From a virus, in IMG/VR virus record IMGVR_UViG_3300010396_000042, positions 1-64,000 of that record: DNA of 64,000 bases; one strand, written 5' to 3'. Below, one piece after another: positions 16,296 to 25,687 of this stretch. Each line of letters begins with the position of its first letter. Within the stretch, counting starts at the first letter, position 1. A model generated the notes under the pieces. It ran no database searches and was not told the origin of the DNA. It was given only the letters and a program-made list of their open reading frames with translations. Position numbers and translations under genes: made by a program.

Positions 16296-19196
16296 GTGCC
16301 CGCCAACCCGGCGATCAACCCGAACTGGCCTGTGCTGCTCGCCGAGTTCCAGGGCACCGCCTCCCCGTACTACGGCAGCGGCGGCCTGACCGGGTACACC
16401 GACTTCACCAAGCGGCTGATCCGCGAATGGTCGATCAACCGCGGCCGCCAGTACGAACTGGACCAGATCGAACCCGGCAAGACGAACCTGGTCTGGAACA
16501 ACATCGACGGGCAGCTCGACCCCGCGAGCAGCTCGTCGGTGTTCGCCGGCGCGCTGCTGCCCTACCGGGCCTGGCGCATGCGCATGCAGTGGCCGCCCAC
16601 GCCCAACCGCCTCACTGCGGACCAGTCCACCGCCGGGGAATCGACCCCGATCGCGCCGGGCGCGATCCCGGCGTCGATGAACATCGGCGGCAACGTGGCC
16701 ACCCCGGTCATCGCCGCCTCCGCCAGCGCCTATCAGGGCAGCCAGGTCTACCAGGTCACCGTCCCCGGCTCCGCCGCGTCCGGGGCGCTGCTGCTCTCGA
16801 TCCAGTCGCTCTCGGTGCGCGCCACCGTCCCCGATGGGGACAGCCCGGTGGCGTTCACCGCCTCGTTCTTCGTGCGCTCCAACACCGTGGGCGCCAACCC
16901 GCAGCTCGCCGCCGCGATCACCTGGCGCTCCTTCGCCGGCACGCAGGTCGCCATCACCCAGGGCGCCACCGTCACCGCCACCGGGTCGACCAGCTCCGGC
17001 TGGACGCGCCTGGTGGTCTCCGCCTATCCCCCGGCCGGGGCGATGAGCGCGGATATGGAGGTCGTGCTCGCCGCCGCCGGACCCGCCGGCACGTGGACGT
17101 TCCAAGCCGACGCCCCGCAGTTCGAAGTCGGCTCCGCCGCCTCCGGCTGGACGCAATCCGGGCTGTGGTACCCCGTCTACGCCGGCATGGTCGAGCGCTA
17201 CCCCCCGGCATGGGACCACGCCGGGAACTTCGGCACCATCACCCCGATCGTCGTGGACACCCTCGCGCTGCTGTCCAACGTGCAGCTGCCCGACCCCCTG
17301 ACCAACGCGGTCTTCACCCCGTCCGGCGGCTCCAAGCCCACCTTCGCGTACCTGCTGGGCGATCCCTCCGGCTCGAGCCAGTTCGCCGACACCACCGGCA
17401 ACCGCGGCTTCGCGCAGATGGTGCCCAGCAAGTACGGCGCCGGCACCATCACCCCCGGCACGCAGCTGACCTCAGCCACCCCGTCGCTGCTGCCCCTGGG
17501 CGTGCCCGGCCAGAGCGTCACGAACATCACCACCACCGCCGGCTGCGGCCTGCAGTTCCCGACCAACGCCATGTCCTGGATCTCCCTGCCGCCCAACTCC
17601 GCGAGCGTCGCAGGCCCCGGCAACGGCACCGGCCTGGGTTTCACCCGCATGGTGGCGTTCCGCCTCACCGCCACCCCGACCTACCGCGCCGTCCTGATGG
17701 CCGCGCAGAACCCGACCGCCGTCAACGCCATCGGCCTGAACATCGAACCCAGCCTGCACATGAGCCAGGTCTGGAACGACGCCAACCACACCTTCGGCAT
17801 CCAGACCAGCGCCTCCCAGGTCGCGGACATCGGCAACTGGCACCTGGGCTGGATCGGGGTCTCCGCCGACGGGCTGACCGACCTCTACGGCCTCGACGGC
17901 GCCATGCTCACCGACACCTACACCACCCCTCTCGCGTTCACCGGCGGGTTCACCAACGACCTGGTCGGCGCCACCGCGGTGTCCTGGGACCCCTACAGCG
18001 CCGCCTGGAACTTCGTCGGCGACATCGCCTACGTGATCGAATGGCCGTTCTTCCTCACCCCGGCGCAGATCTCCACCATCTACACCACGTGGCGCACCGC
18101 GTTCGCCGGAGACTCCTCCGGGCAGCGCTACGCGCGCATCGCCGGCTGGGCCGGTTACACCGGGGCGAGCGCCATCGACTTCGGCAACTCCACCAGCCTC
18201 GGGCCGGCCACCGACGTCGCCGGCATCGACGCGTTCTCCGCCCTGGAGGCGGTGGCCGAGACCGAGAACGGGCAGCACTTCGTCGCCAAGGACGGCACGC
18301 TGACCTTCTACGCCCGCCAGCGCCGCTACGTCGGCACCTCCCCGACCGCGATCGCCGCCACCTTCGGGGAGAAGGTCGCCGCCGGCGAGTTCCCGTACGA
18401 GGACTGCAAGTTCGACTTCGACACCGCGCACCTGGCCAACAACATCACCATCACCCAGGTATCCACCGGCCAGCAGGTCACCGCGATCGACCAGACCAGC
18501 CAGGACGCGTACGGCTCGCAGACCCTCACCCAGTCCAACCAGTCCACGGACCTGCAGGAATGCCAGGACCAGGCCGACTACCTGGTCTCCCGGTACAAGG
18601 ACCCCCACCTGCGGATCAACAAGCTGACCGTGCACCCCTCGGCGATGGCCAAGGCGCTGCCCGGGATCTGGCCCGCGATGCTCGGCCTGGACCTGGGTTC
18701 GCGGTTCCTGGTCAATCGCCGGCCACCGTCCCCGGCGGTCACCGAGTCTCTGCCCGTGTTCGTGGAGCAGCAGAACTGGACCGCGAAGGACAACAACGAC
18801 GTCACCATCGACTTGCAGGGCGCGCCCGCGGACCTGACCCCCTACGCCCTGTTCACCACCCTGCACGCGAGCCTGAAGAACGCGGTGAGCGGCCCGACGA
18901 ACAGCATCGTGCTCAAACCGCTGAGCGACGCGGCGACCAACCCCGCGAACGCGACCCTCTACGCAGGGCAGCAGCTGACGATCGACTACGGCCTGAGCAC
19001 GCAGGAGACGGTCACCATCCAGAGCGTGGGCGCCACCAGCCCCGGATACACCTCCGTGACACTCACCCTGACCGGCAACACCACCCAGCTGCACTCCGCG
19101 GGCGCGAACGTGAGCGAAGTGATGCCCGCCGGCTCGGCGTCCACCACGATCTACGACCAGCTCGCGATCTTCGGCACCGCCCTGTTCGCCTACTGA
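16296..19196 (+). CDS. Large minor tail / tail-tip protein
   Basis: 966 residues. The N-terminus (WPVLLAEFQGT... REWSINRGRQYELDQIEPG) resembles distal-tail/tip proteins of actinophages. Residues ~110-290 form a beta-sandwich resembling carbohydrate-binding modules. Residues ~390-590 resemble a concanavalin/LamG-like domain (NWHLGWIGVSADGLTDLYGLDG). The C-terminal third is beta-rich with PYEDCKFDFDTAHLANNITI. It probably combines baseplate hub and host-surface binding. Start GTG 16296 follows GGGGGTGAG. A long overlapping frame in this region is a shadow. Confidence 0.78.
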   Translation: MPANPAINPNWPVLLAEFQGTASPYYGSGGLTGYTDFTKRLIREWSINRGRQYELDQIEPGKTNLVWNNIDGQLDPASSSSVFAGALLPYRAWRMRMQWPPTPNRLTADQSTAGESTPIAPGAIPASMNIGGNVATPVIAASASAYQGSQVYQVTVPGSAASGALLLSIQSLSVRATVPDGDSPVAFTASFFVRSNTVGANPQLAAAITWRSFAGTQVAITQGATVTATGSTSSGWTRLVVSAYPPAGAMSADMEVVLAAAGPAGTWTFQADAPQFEVGSAASGWTQSGLWYPVYAGMVERYPPAWDHAGNFGTITPIVVDTLALLSNVQLPDPLTNAVFTPSGGSKPTFAYLLGDPSGSSQFADTTGNRGFAQMVPSKYGAGTITPGTQLTSATPSLLPLGVPGQSVTNITTTAGCGLQFPTNAMSWISLPPNSASVAGPGNGTGLGFTRMVAFRLTATPTYRAVLMAAQNPTAVNAIGLNIEPSLHMSQVWNDANHTFGIQTSASQVADIGNWHLGWIGVSADGLTDLYGLDGAMLTDTYTTPLAFTGGFTNDLVGATAVSWDPYSAAWNFVGDIAYVIEWPFFLTPAQISTIYTTWRTAFAGDSSGQRYARIAGWAGYTGASAIDFGNSTSLGPATDVAGIDAFSALEAVAETENGQHFVAKDGTLTFYARQRRYVGTSPTAIAATFGEKVAAGEFPYEDCKFDFDTAHLANNITITQVSTGQQVTAIDQTSQDAYGSQTLTQSNQSTDLQECQDQADYLVSRYKDPHLRINKLTVHPSAMAKALPGIWPAMLGLDLGSRFLVNRRPPSPAVTESLPVFVEQQNWTAKDNNDVTIDLQGAPADLTPYALFTTLHASLKNAVSGPTNSIVLKPLSDAATNPANATLYAGQQLTIDYGLSTQETVTIQSVGATSPGYTSVTLTLTGNTTQLHSAGANVSEVMPAGSASTTIYDQLAIFGTALFAY

Positions 19197-19282
19197 CCAC
19201 CACCAGCCGGCGCCCCGCCGAGCAGCCGCGCACCGCAGCGACCGCAACGGGCCCCGGGCCTCTCTGTTCTGAAGGAGGCCCG

Positions 19283-19819
19283 GTGTCGCTCGCTTTCCCG
19301 TCCCTCGCGGTCGTCTCCCCCGGCACGCCGATCACCAGCGCGCTGTGGATGAGCAACGTCTACAACGGCCTGACATACCTGAGCAATCCCCCGGCCGCCA
19401 CGCTCGTGCAGACCAGCGCCGCCACCAGCCTGGCGAACAGCACCTGGACGCCGATCTCGTTCGACAGCTCGACGTTCGACAACTACGGCGGCCACTCGAA
19501 CGTCACCAACACCTCCCGCTACACCATCGCGCAGGCCGGCAAATACCTGATCACCGGGAACGTGGCGTTCGCGTTCAACGCCGGCGGCGACCGCGCAGCG
19601 AAGATCATGAAGAACGGGGCGGTACTGCAAGGCCCTTACTCGCTCGTCGGCGCGTCCGGGGGCCACCCGACCTCCGTGCCCACCGCGGGGTTCATCCTGC
19701 CCTGCGCCATCGGCGACTACCTGGAACTGGCCGGCTACCAGAACAGCGGCGGCTCGCTCAACACCCTGATCTCAGTCGACCAGAGCAGCTACCTCACAGC
19801 CATCTGGCTCTCCGAATAA
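19283..19819 (+). CDS. Short tail fibre / receptor-binding-like protein
   Basis: 178 residues. A perfect GAAGGAGG site precedes GTG 19283, so the long open frame upstream is not coding here. The C-terminal part (ISFDSSTFDNYGG...YTIAQAGKYLITGNVAFAFN...MKNGAVLQGPY) has the beta jelly-roll pattern of C1q-like phage fibre heads. It ends the tail gene block, the usual place for a receptor-binding protein. Role is inferred from fold pattern and location. Confidence 0.72.
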   Translation: MSLAFPSLAVVSPGTPITSALWMSNVYNGLTYLSNPPAATLVQTSAATSLANSTWTPISFDSSTFDNYGGHSNVTNTSRYTIAQAGKYLITGNVAFAFNAGGDRAAKIMKNGAVLQGPYSLVGASGGHPTSVPTAGFILPCAIGDYLELAGYQNSGGSLNTLISVDQSSYLTAIWLSE

Positions 19820-19853
19820 TGCACGAGCCATCACGCGGAAGGCGGCGGACCCC

Positions 19854-20327
19854 ATGAATGCGACCTCGGCCAGTGCGCCGCACGAGGCGGGCGAGGAGGA
19901 GATCGCCGCGCACCGGCAGGCTGAGAGTCACCGGTACACCATGCATTTCCCCGAGCACGGCCACCGCGAGAACGACCCGCACTACAAGGCGTTCATGCAG
20001 TTCAAACGCCGCACGCAGGGCACGCAGGCGTGGGTGTGCTACGTCGGGGCCCGCGTCGGGGCCGACTCCTGCTCCAAAGGCCCGCTGGAGATCCACCACG
20101 CGCATCTGGAGTGGTCGCTGCAGAACGCCGCCTCGGCGGCCGCGCTGCACGTGGACTTCCCCGCGATCCGGCCCGACGCGACCCAGGAGGAGATCGACGC
20201 CTGGGCCGAGTCGGACGAGAACTTCCGGATCCTGTGCGCCTTCCACCACCGCGGCCACGGCGGAGCGCACACCGCGTCGCACTCCGACTGGGAAGCCCAG
20301 CTCTACGTGCCCGGGCTGATCACCTGA
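19854..20327 (+). CDS. HNH-like protein
   Basis: 157 residues. The motif LEIHHAHLEWSL followed about 55 residues later by FRILCAFHHRGHGGAHT is an HNH-type arrangement (two His, then a later His-rich turn), but the usual flanking CxxC pairs are absent. It could be a nuclease without the structural zinc site, or an HNH-derived protein of another role. Starts at ATG 19854 after GGCGGCGG. It precedes an oppositely oriented homing endonuclease. Confidence 0.6.
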   Translation: MNATSASAPHEAGEEEIAAHRQAESHRYTMHFPEHGHRENDPHYKAFMQFKRRTQGTQAWVCYVGARVGADSCSKGPLEIHHAHLEWSLQNAASAAALHVDFPAIRPDATQEEIDAWAESDENFRILCAFHHRGHGGAHTASHSDWEAQLYVPGLIT

Positions 20328-20365
20328 TGCACTTGCTCGGGCATCGCCAGCTGCATAACGGGGCA

Positions 20366-20893
20366 CTACCGGTGCTTCTTGAGGTACTCGATAGCCGCTT
20401 CCAGCCGGGCGACATCGTCGCCGAAGCTGCCCAACCCCAGATTGCAGGCATTGCATAGAAGAGCGCCGGTCTTCCCGGTCGCGTGACAATGGTCGACCCG
20501 GGGCTTCACTTCATCAGTCCAGGCCCCTCCGCAGATGGCACATCCCGGATACTCGGCTAGCAGCCGGTCGTAATCCTCTGGTTCCAAGCCATAGCGGTAC
20601 CGGTTGTTCACGCGCTTCTGACCGGCCTGCCCGACCGCCGTCTTGGCGAACTCACGCTTCTTCCGCTGAGTGCAGGGGCGGCAGTACTGCCAGCGACCAC
20701 CTGGCTTGCTCGGCGCGGTGGTGAAGGATTCGACATCCAAGACCTGCTCACACGCGGGGCACCACTTCAAATTCGGGTCCGCCGCAAGCAGCTCGTATGC
20801 ATCTGGCGGCACCCTCTTCTTGAGCGCGGCGAGTCGAATCTTGCGTTTCGATTCCTCAGTGTGTCGCCGCCCCGCAAATGAACTTGAAGCCAC
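20366..20893 (-). CDS. Endonuclease VII-like homing endonuclease with NUMOD3-like motif
   Basis: 175 residues on the strand opposite to all neighbouring late genes. The N-terminus FAGRRHTEESKRKIRLAALK matches the NUMOD3 DNA-binding motif of homing endonucleases. CPAC...CRPC is a zinc site. The nuclease core is CAIC, then DHCHATGKTGALLCNACN. The insertion splits the tail and lysis blocks without breaking either. Base composition is lower in GC than the neighbours. Almost certainly a selfish mobile gene. Confidence 0.88.
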   Translation of the reverse strand: MASSSFAGRRHTEESKRKIRLAALKKRVPPDAYELLAADPNLKWCPACEQVLDVESFTTAPSKPGGRWQYCRPCTQRKKREFAKTAVGQAGQKRVNNRYRYGLEPEDYDRLLAEYPGCAICGGAWTDEVKPRVDHCHATGKTGALLCNACNLGLGSFGDDVARLEAAIEYLKKHR

Positions 20894-20942
20894 CTCTGAA
20901 TCATAACCCTGATGCAGGGGTCAGTGCTGGAGGATGAGGCGG

Positions 20943-21251
20943 ATGCTAAATCAGATCCTGAACATCCTAGGCGTCACGAATCTGAGTGGACGCTGGTACG
21001 GGTTCTGGTCCGGTTTCGGCTCGGATCTCGGCGAGTTCGCGATCTTCGGTGGCCTGATCGCGGCCTATCGCAGGCACACCTGCCACGTCGATCACCCGCG
21101 GTTCTGCTGGCGACCCGGCACACATCCCGTGGCCGGAACGCCGTACCGGGCGTGCAAGAAGCACCACCCGGACATCCCGGACAAGGTCTCCGCGCACCAC
21201 ATCGCGCAGGCGCACCGCGAGCAATTCGAGCGGCTGCGCCGCCACCCCTGA
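20943..21251 (+). CDS. Small protein of the lysis region
   Basis: About 102 residues. A hydrophobic region (FGSDLGEFAIFGGLIAAYRR) is followed by a His/Cys-rich tail (HTCHVDHPRFCWRPGTHPVAG). GGAGG lies 9 bases before ATG 20943; ATG 20934 is less well placed. Similar small proteins accompany lysin genes in actinophages, as far as I recall, but no role is established. Could be an accessory membrane protein for lysis. Confidence 0.6.
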   Translation: MLNQILNILGVTNLSGRWYGFWSGFGSDLGEFAIFGGLIAAYRRHTCHVDHPRFCWRPGTHPVAGTPYRACKKHHPDIPDKVSAHHIAQAHREQFERLRRHP

Positions 21252-21297
21252 CCGTCGACGGCGCACGACCCCGTCACCGCGGCGGTGGGGAGGGTGC

Positions 21298-21693
21298 GTG
21301 GGCAGCGAAGAGCCGCTGAGCAACCGCGAGATCCTCGCGAAGTTCACGGAGGTCGACAAGCGATTCGACGCGGCCCGTGACGACAAGAAGGCCGTCGACG
21401 ACCGCATCACGCGCCTCGCGCAGAACACGGTGACCAATGAGGCGTGGGCGCGGGAGAACGGCCACGTCCAGAAGGACATCGCCGAGGTCGACGCGCACTG
21501 CGAAGAACGCCACAAGATCGTCATGGAGGCGATCGGTGAGCTGAAGAAGGCGACCGACAAGTCGTTCGGCGAGCTGAAGAAGTCCATCGAGAAGCGGTCG
21601 GACCTGACCTGGCAACGGGTCATCGGCATCCTCAGCATCCTCGCGGTCCTGGCAGCCGCCTGGTACACCGCGTTGCGCCAGGGAGGACATTGA
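21298..21693 (+). CDS. Coiled-coil membrane protein, holin-like candidate
   Basis: 131 residues: a long charged coiled coil (residues 8-105) and one C-terminal membrane helix ([19 protein letters not shown]) with a basic end. Tail-anchored proteins of this layout are often found in phage lysis cassettes. Start GTG 21298 follows GGGGAGGG. Its stop overlaps the next start (TGATG). A holin or spanin-like role is inferred from location only. Confidence 0.6.
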   Translation: MGSEEPLSNREILAKFTEVDKRFDAARDDKKAVDDRITRLAQNTVTNEAWARENGHVQKDIAEVDAHCEERHKIVMEAIGELKKATDKSFGELKKSIEKRSDLTWQRVIGILSILAVLAAAWYTALRQGGH

Positions 21694-22607
21694 TGACGCC
21701 CCGGCGTCCCGGCTTGTTCGGATCCCTCCTGCTGCTCTGCGGCGTGATCACCGTCGCGCTGCTCGCGTTCCTGCTGTGGGGACGGCACGGCGACACCCAG
21801 CGGCTACAGCAGGTCCAGGCCCAGCAGTCCGCCGACGCGGATCGGGTCGCGCTGCTCGCCTCAGCCGTGGCATCGGCCCGCGCGCAGTTGTTCGCCCACG
21901 GCATCTCCCCATCGGTCGCTCCCCCGCAGGAGATCATCCGCCAGGTCTCCGGGCCGCCCGGAAGCCCCGGCGTCCCTGGCGCCCAGGGACCAAGCGGCCA
22001 ACCCGGTTCCCCGGGCCCGACCGGTCCGAGCGGAGCCCCAGGAAGTCCTGGGCCGGCGGGCGCAAGCGGAGCTCCCGGTGCCCAGGGCGATCCCGGACCG
22101 GCCGGCGCATCCGGGCAGCCCGGCGTCGACGGCGCACCGGGACCGGCCGGGGCGCCTGGAGCGCCAGGTTCACCGCCCGCGGGCTGGGCCTGGACCGATC
22201 CGAGCGGCAACACCTACAGCTGCACCCCGGACAACCAACAGCCAGCCCCGCACTACACCTGCGCCCTCTCCGCCTCACCCAGCCCCACCACCACGCCACC
22301 GCCGAGCTCGCCGCCACCCACGCCCTCGAACAGTCCGGCAACCGGCACCGGCGCCAACACACCCACACACGGCACACCTACACACGGCACATCAACAAAC
22401 GGCGCCACCTCGTCAACAACCGGAGCCACGTCGCCAACTCCCGGCACGCTCGCGCCGGTGACGCCCACACCGCCGACCAGCGCGACCAGAGCGACGCCGA
22501 CGACCACGCTCGCCGCCCTCTACCGGCCGCTCGGCCCATCGCCCACCCACGGCGGAGCGCTGCTGCCCCTCCTGCTCGCCGGACCGCTCTACCGCCGACC
22601 CCAGTAA
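21693..22607 (+). CDS. Membrane-anchored collagen-like protein
   Basis: 304 residues. One N-terminal membrane helix ([19 protein letters not shown]) is followed by a short helical stretch and then 25 uninterrupted Gly-X-Y triplets (about residues 86-160), which should form a collagen triple helix. A small Cys-containing domain ([21 protein letters not shown]) and a Thr/Pro/Ser tail complete it. Start ATG 21693 has GGGAGG upstream. It lies between the holin-like gene and endolysin, an unusual place for a collagen-like protein, which in phages is more often a fibre. Confidence 0.8.
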   Translation: MTPRRPGLFGSLLLLCGVITVALLAFLLWGRHGDTQRLQQVQAQQSADADRVALLASAVASARAQLFAHGISPSVAPPQEIIRQVSGPPGSPGVPGAQGPSGQPGSPGPTGPSGAPGSPGPAGASGAPGAQGDPGPAGASGQPGVDGAPGPAGAPGAPGSPPAGWAWTDPSGNTYSCTPDNQQPAPHYTCALSASPSPTTTPPPSSPPPTPSNSPATGTGANTPTHGTPTHGTSTNGATSSTTGATSPTPGTLAPVTPTPPTSATRATPTTTLAALYRPLGPSPTHGGALLPLLLAGPLYRRPQ

Positions 22608-22618
22608 GGAGAACCGCC

Positions 22619-23683
22619 GTGGGCACCGTCACCTACGTCGCCGACATCGCCAGCCCCTACCAGCACGGCCTGCGCCTGGACTCACTGCGCCCCGACTGCG
22701 CCGCCGTCGAGCTCAAATGCACCCAGGGTGCCGGCTACCACAACCCGGACTACCCGGGCTGGCTCGCCACCGCCAGGGCGAACGCGCTGATCCCGATCGC
22801 GTACCACTACGTCGACGGCGCCGCCCCGGCCGCGCAGGCCGCCAACCTCACCGCCCGCATCCTGGATACCAGCGTCCCGGTGATGCTCGACGCCGAAGCC
22901 GGATCCGTCGGCCTGCCGCACGTCCTGGACGTCGCCGACGCCATGGCCCAAGCGCAGCTGCACCCGCGGCTGCTCTACCTCTCCCGCTCCTTCTGGCAGT
23001 CCATCGGCTCCCCCAACCTTTCCGGGCCGCTGGCGTCGCGCGGCGTGCTGCTGATCAACGCCGCGTACGCGACCTCGCGCACCGGGTCGCCCTCGCAGCT
23101 CTACCCCGGCGACACCGCCGCGGCATGGACCCCCTACGGCGGCAAGACCCCGGACCTGCTGCAGTTCACCGACCGCGCCGCCGAAGGCGGCTACCAGGTC
23201 GACATGAACGCCTACCGCGGCACCGCCGGCGCGCTCGAGCAACTGCTCGGTACCACCGCGATCGCCGGGACCGGGACCGTCATCCCCGAGCCCCCGCAGA
23301 CGGCGCCGCCGCTGCTCGTCGGCACCTGGGGCCCGCGCGTGCTAGCCATGCAGCAGGCCCTCACCTTCGTCGACTGCCCCTGCGGCCCGGACGACGGGAA
23401 GTTCGGCGCCACCACCGAAGCAGGCGTCAAACTGTTCCAGGGCCGCTACGGCCTGCAGCGCGACGGCGAATACGGACCCAAGTCCTCCGGGCGGATGGTC
23501 CAGCGCGTCGACCAGATCCAGGCCGCCCTCGCCCACGGCGGCTACGACCCCGGACCCGTCGACGGCATCCCCGGGACGCGCACCCAGGGCGCGACACGCC
23601 GAGCCCAGGCCGCCCACCACCTACTTCAGGACGCAATCGTCGGCGTGAACACCAGCCACGCCCTCGGCATCAGCTACCCGTAA
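22619..23683 (+). CDS. Endolysin: GH25 muramidase with peptidoglycan-binding repeats
   Basis: 354 residues. The N-terminal ~200 residues are a glycoside hydrolase 25 lysozyme: YVADIASPYQ with the first catalytic Asp and VMLDAEAG (D91, E93) with the acid pair. Two peptidoglycan-binding-like units follow, at ~232-292 (WGPRVLAMQQALTF) and ~294-342. It cleaves the glycan strands of the cell wall at lysis. GTG 22619 has AAGGAG upstream; the open frame further upstream is a shadow of the collagen-like gene. A strong terminator follows. Confidence 0.92.
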   Translation: MGTVTYVADIASPYQHGLRLDSLRPDCAAVELKCTQGAGYHNPDYPGWLATARANALIPIAYHYVDGAAPAAQAANLTARILDTSVPVMLDAEAGSVGLPHVLDVADAMAQAQLHPRLLYLSRSFWQSIGSPNLSGPLASRGVLLINAAYATSRTGSPSQLYPGDTAAAWTPYGGKTPDLLQFTDRAAEGGYQVDMNAYRGTAGALEQLLGTTAIAGTGTVIPEPPQTAPPLLVGTWGPRVLAMQQALTFVDCPCGPDDGKFGATTEAGVKLFQGRYGLQRDGEYGPKSSGRMVQRVDQIQAALAHGGYDPGPVDGIPGTRTQGATRRAQAAHHLLQDAIVGVNTSHALGISYP

Positions 23684-23743
23684 TACACTGATCACGCACA
23701 GGTTCGGTAGGTCGGCAGGCTGTACAACGCGCGCAGGTCACCA

Positions 23744-23784
23744 CGCCTCCGCCCCCGGGTAATCCCGGGGGCGGAGGCGTTTTT
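23744..23784 (+). terminator. Strong Rho-independent terminator after the lysis cassette
   Basis: A perfect 16-base-pair stem (23744-23759 with 23764-23779), a TAAT loop and a run of five T. It ends the late rightward operon. The stem is symmetric enough to act on the converging leftward gene at 23787, though the T-run serves the + strand. Confidence 0.95.
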
Positions 23785-23786
23785 CG

Positions 23787-24290
23787 TCATTCCGCGGCGT
23801 GTGCGGTAAGCAGAGCTTCACGCAAAGGCAGCCACTCGAACGCTGCGGGCCCGGACCCGTCGCCGACGAAACGCACACCCGCCGACCGCAGCACCCCGAC
23901 GCTCGCCTGGAACGCGGGATGACGGCGCAGCGGTTCCTTGGCCCAGACACTCGCCACAATCGGCAGGCCAGAACACAGCAACTCATTGAGAATGCCGAGA
24001 GCCAGCGTGTCCGAAATACCAGCAGCCCACTTATTCAACGTATTGAACGTGCACGGTGCGACCGCGACCGCGTCCGCCGGAGGAAACGGGTCTGTTTCAC
24101 CAGATTGACGATATTCCGAACGAATCAGATATCCAGTGACATTCTCCACGCGCGGACGATCGATGAACCGCAACCCCATCGGAGTCGCCACGACACAGAC
24201 CTGCCAACCATCCGACTGAAACGACTCGATCGCCGCTGGAAGCTCGGCAGCGGGTGGCGCGCCCGTGGCGATCAGATAAAGCACCGGCAT
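23787..24290 (-). CDS. Flavoprotein of the phosphopantothenoylcysteine-decarboxylase-like family
   Basis: 167 residues. The start LYLIATGAPPA, the middle PPADAVAVAPCTFNTLNKWAAG and LPIVASVWAKEPLRRHPAF match DFP-type flavoproteins that bind FMN. The APCTFNTLNKWAAGISD segment corresponds to the conserved APATANTIAKIA-type motif. ATG at 24290 is chosen because the recognisable fold begins there. It is divergent from the XRE regulator across a 106-base region with a palindrome. Host-like cargo; substrate unknown. Confidence 0.82.
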   Translation of the reverse strand: MPVLYLIATGAPPAAELPAAIESFQSDGWQVCVVATPMGLRFIDRPRVENVTGYLIRSEYRQSGETDPFPPADAVAVAPCTFNTLNKWAAGISDTLALGILNELLCSGLPIVASVWAKEPLRRHPAFQASVGVLRSAGVRFVGDGSGPAAFEWLPLREALLTAHAAE

Positions 24291-24302
24291 GAATACCCTT
24301 TC

Positions 24303-24318
24303 CAACTCTCCAGAGTTG
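24303..24318. promoter_or_regulatory. Palindrome between divergent flavoprotein and XRE genes
   Basis: CAACTCT-CC-AGAGTTG, a perfect 7+7 inverted repeat, 13 bases upstream of the flavoprotein start. It lies in the divergent promoter region and is a natural operator for the neighbouring XRE protein. Binding is inferred. Confidence 0.6.
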
Positions 24319-24396
24319 CAGTCTGCCCAATCCGTAGCGATCTGGCGCGCCCGTGTGCTTTCGTACAGGTAGGGATGGGGGACGGAAGGCAGCAAG

Positions 24397-25590
24397 ATGA
24401 CAGAGCAAGAGACCGACGGCCAGCGGCTGCGCCGCCTGCGCAAGCGCGCCGGGCTGACCCAGACCGAACTCGCTCAGCACCTGGACCGCTCACAGGCATG
24501 GGTCTCGTCGGTTGAGTGCGGCGACCTGGAACTCGACTCGGTGACCCTCATCAGCCGTGTCGCACGCGTGCTGAACGTCCATCCCAACGAAGTGACAGGG
24601 CGCCCGTACAACCCGGGCTCGCCCACCGAGGACCGTGGCCACGCCGCCATCGTCGCGATCCGCCGCGTCGTGCAGCGCTATGATCTGCCTCCGGACTGGC
24701 CGATCGAACCCCGGCCCATCGAGCAGTTGCGCGAAGCCGTGCGTCAGCTGACCAAGCTGCGCCGCGCCGCACGCTACGCGCACCTCGGCGAGGCCTCGCC
24801 AGACGTGCTGCGCGAGCTGCACGCGGCAGTGTGGAACGCGAGCGAGACCCAGGCCGAGGCCCTGTATGGACTGCTCGCCACCGCCTACAAGGAGGCGGAC
24901 ACCGTCGCGCACGCGCTCGGATACGACGACCTTTCCACGCTGACCACCGAGCGGTACCGGTGGGCTGCCGCGCGCAGCGGCGATGGCCGCATGGTCGCTA
25001 TCGGCGATTACCTGCGCGTGCGCGAGCTGTGGGCACTCGATCTGTGGTCCGACGCGCTCCAGGTGATCGACACCGCACTGACCCGGTTGGAGACCCCGGC
25101 CAGTCCCGCGGACCTTTCCGTGTGGGGCAGCCTGCAGCTGCGCGCCGCTATCACGGCCGCTCGCGCATGCAACGCGATGGAGGCATGGGACCGGATCCTC
25201 TACGCGGAGGACGCCGCCAGCCGTATCTCAGCCGGATTCGACCCGTACGAGCTGACTTTCAGCGAGGCCAACGTGCAGATCCACGGCGTCGCGGTCGCAG
25301 TGGAGATGCGCGACGGCGCCCGCGCCATGGAACTGGCGGCGTCCACGCGCCTGCCCTCGAGCCTGCCGCCCTCCCGGCGCGGGCACTACCACCTCGACGT
25401 TGCCCGCGGCTGCATCTACTACGGCAATTACGACCAGGCCCTTGCCGAAATCGAAACCGCCGAGCGCACCGCCCCGCTGCTCGTGCGCAACCACCCGATG
25501 GCCCACAGCGCTGTGCGAGCGCTGCAGACGAGGGAGCGTCGTTCCGGCGAACGGTTGCGGCGTATAGCCGATCGCATGCACCTGAGCTGA
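24397..25590 (+). CDS. XRE-family regulator with TPR-like C-terminus
   Basis: 397 residues. Helix-turn-helix of the Cro/CI type at residues ~9-65 (LRRLRKRAGLTQTELAQHL, QAWVSSVECG). The rest is helical with TPR-like pairing (for example DVARGCIYYGNYDQALAEIETAERTAP). The architecture is common among actinobacterial XRE regulators beside small effector genes. It probably controls the divergent flavoprotein via the palindrome at 24303. An AAGGCAGCAAG site precedes ATG 24397. Confidence 0.85.
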   Translation: MTEQETDGQRLRRLRKRAGLTQTELAQHLDRSQAWVSSVECGDLELDSVTLISRVARVLNVHPNEVTGRPYNPGSPTEDRGHAAIVAIRRVVQRYDLPPDWPIEPRPIEQLREAVRQLTKLRRAARYAHLGEASPDVLRELHAAVWNASETQAEALYGLLATAYKEADTVAHALGYDDLSTLTTERYRWAAARSGDGRMVAIGDYLRVRELWALDLWSDALQVIDTALTRLETPASPADLSVWGSLQLRAAITAARACNAMEAWDRILYAEDAASRISAGFDPYELTFSEANVQIHGVAVAVEMRDGARAMELAASTRLPSSLPPSRRGHYHLDVARGCIYYGNYDQALAEIETAERTAPLLVRNHPMAHSAVRALQTRERRSGERLRRIADRMHLS

Positions 25591-25687
25591 TGCCCCCTCG
25601 GGATATCAGCCTGGCTGATAAACCCGGCGTGCGCTCGTCCTACCTTGCCAGACAGGAGCCCCGCAGCCGTGGGGCGCTTCGCGACGG

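Noticed and set aside
17472-19247. Long minus-strand open frame opposite the tail-tip gene
   Set aside because: Same shadow composition; high third-position GC of the sense gene leaves the antisense frame open.
16289-19282. Very long open frame overlapping the large tail protein
   Set aside because: It is an Arg/Pro/His-rich shadow of the GC-rich real frame at 16296-19196; only its last part (from GTG 19283) is a genuine separate gene.
22253-22507. Val/Gly-rich minus-strand frame in the Thr/Pro tail of the collagen-like gene
   Set aside because: Antisense of ACC/CCC/ACA codons; composition is an artefact.
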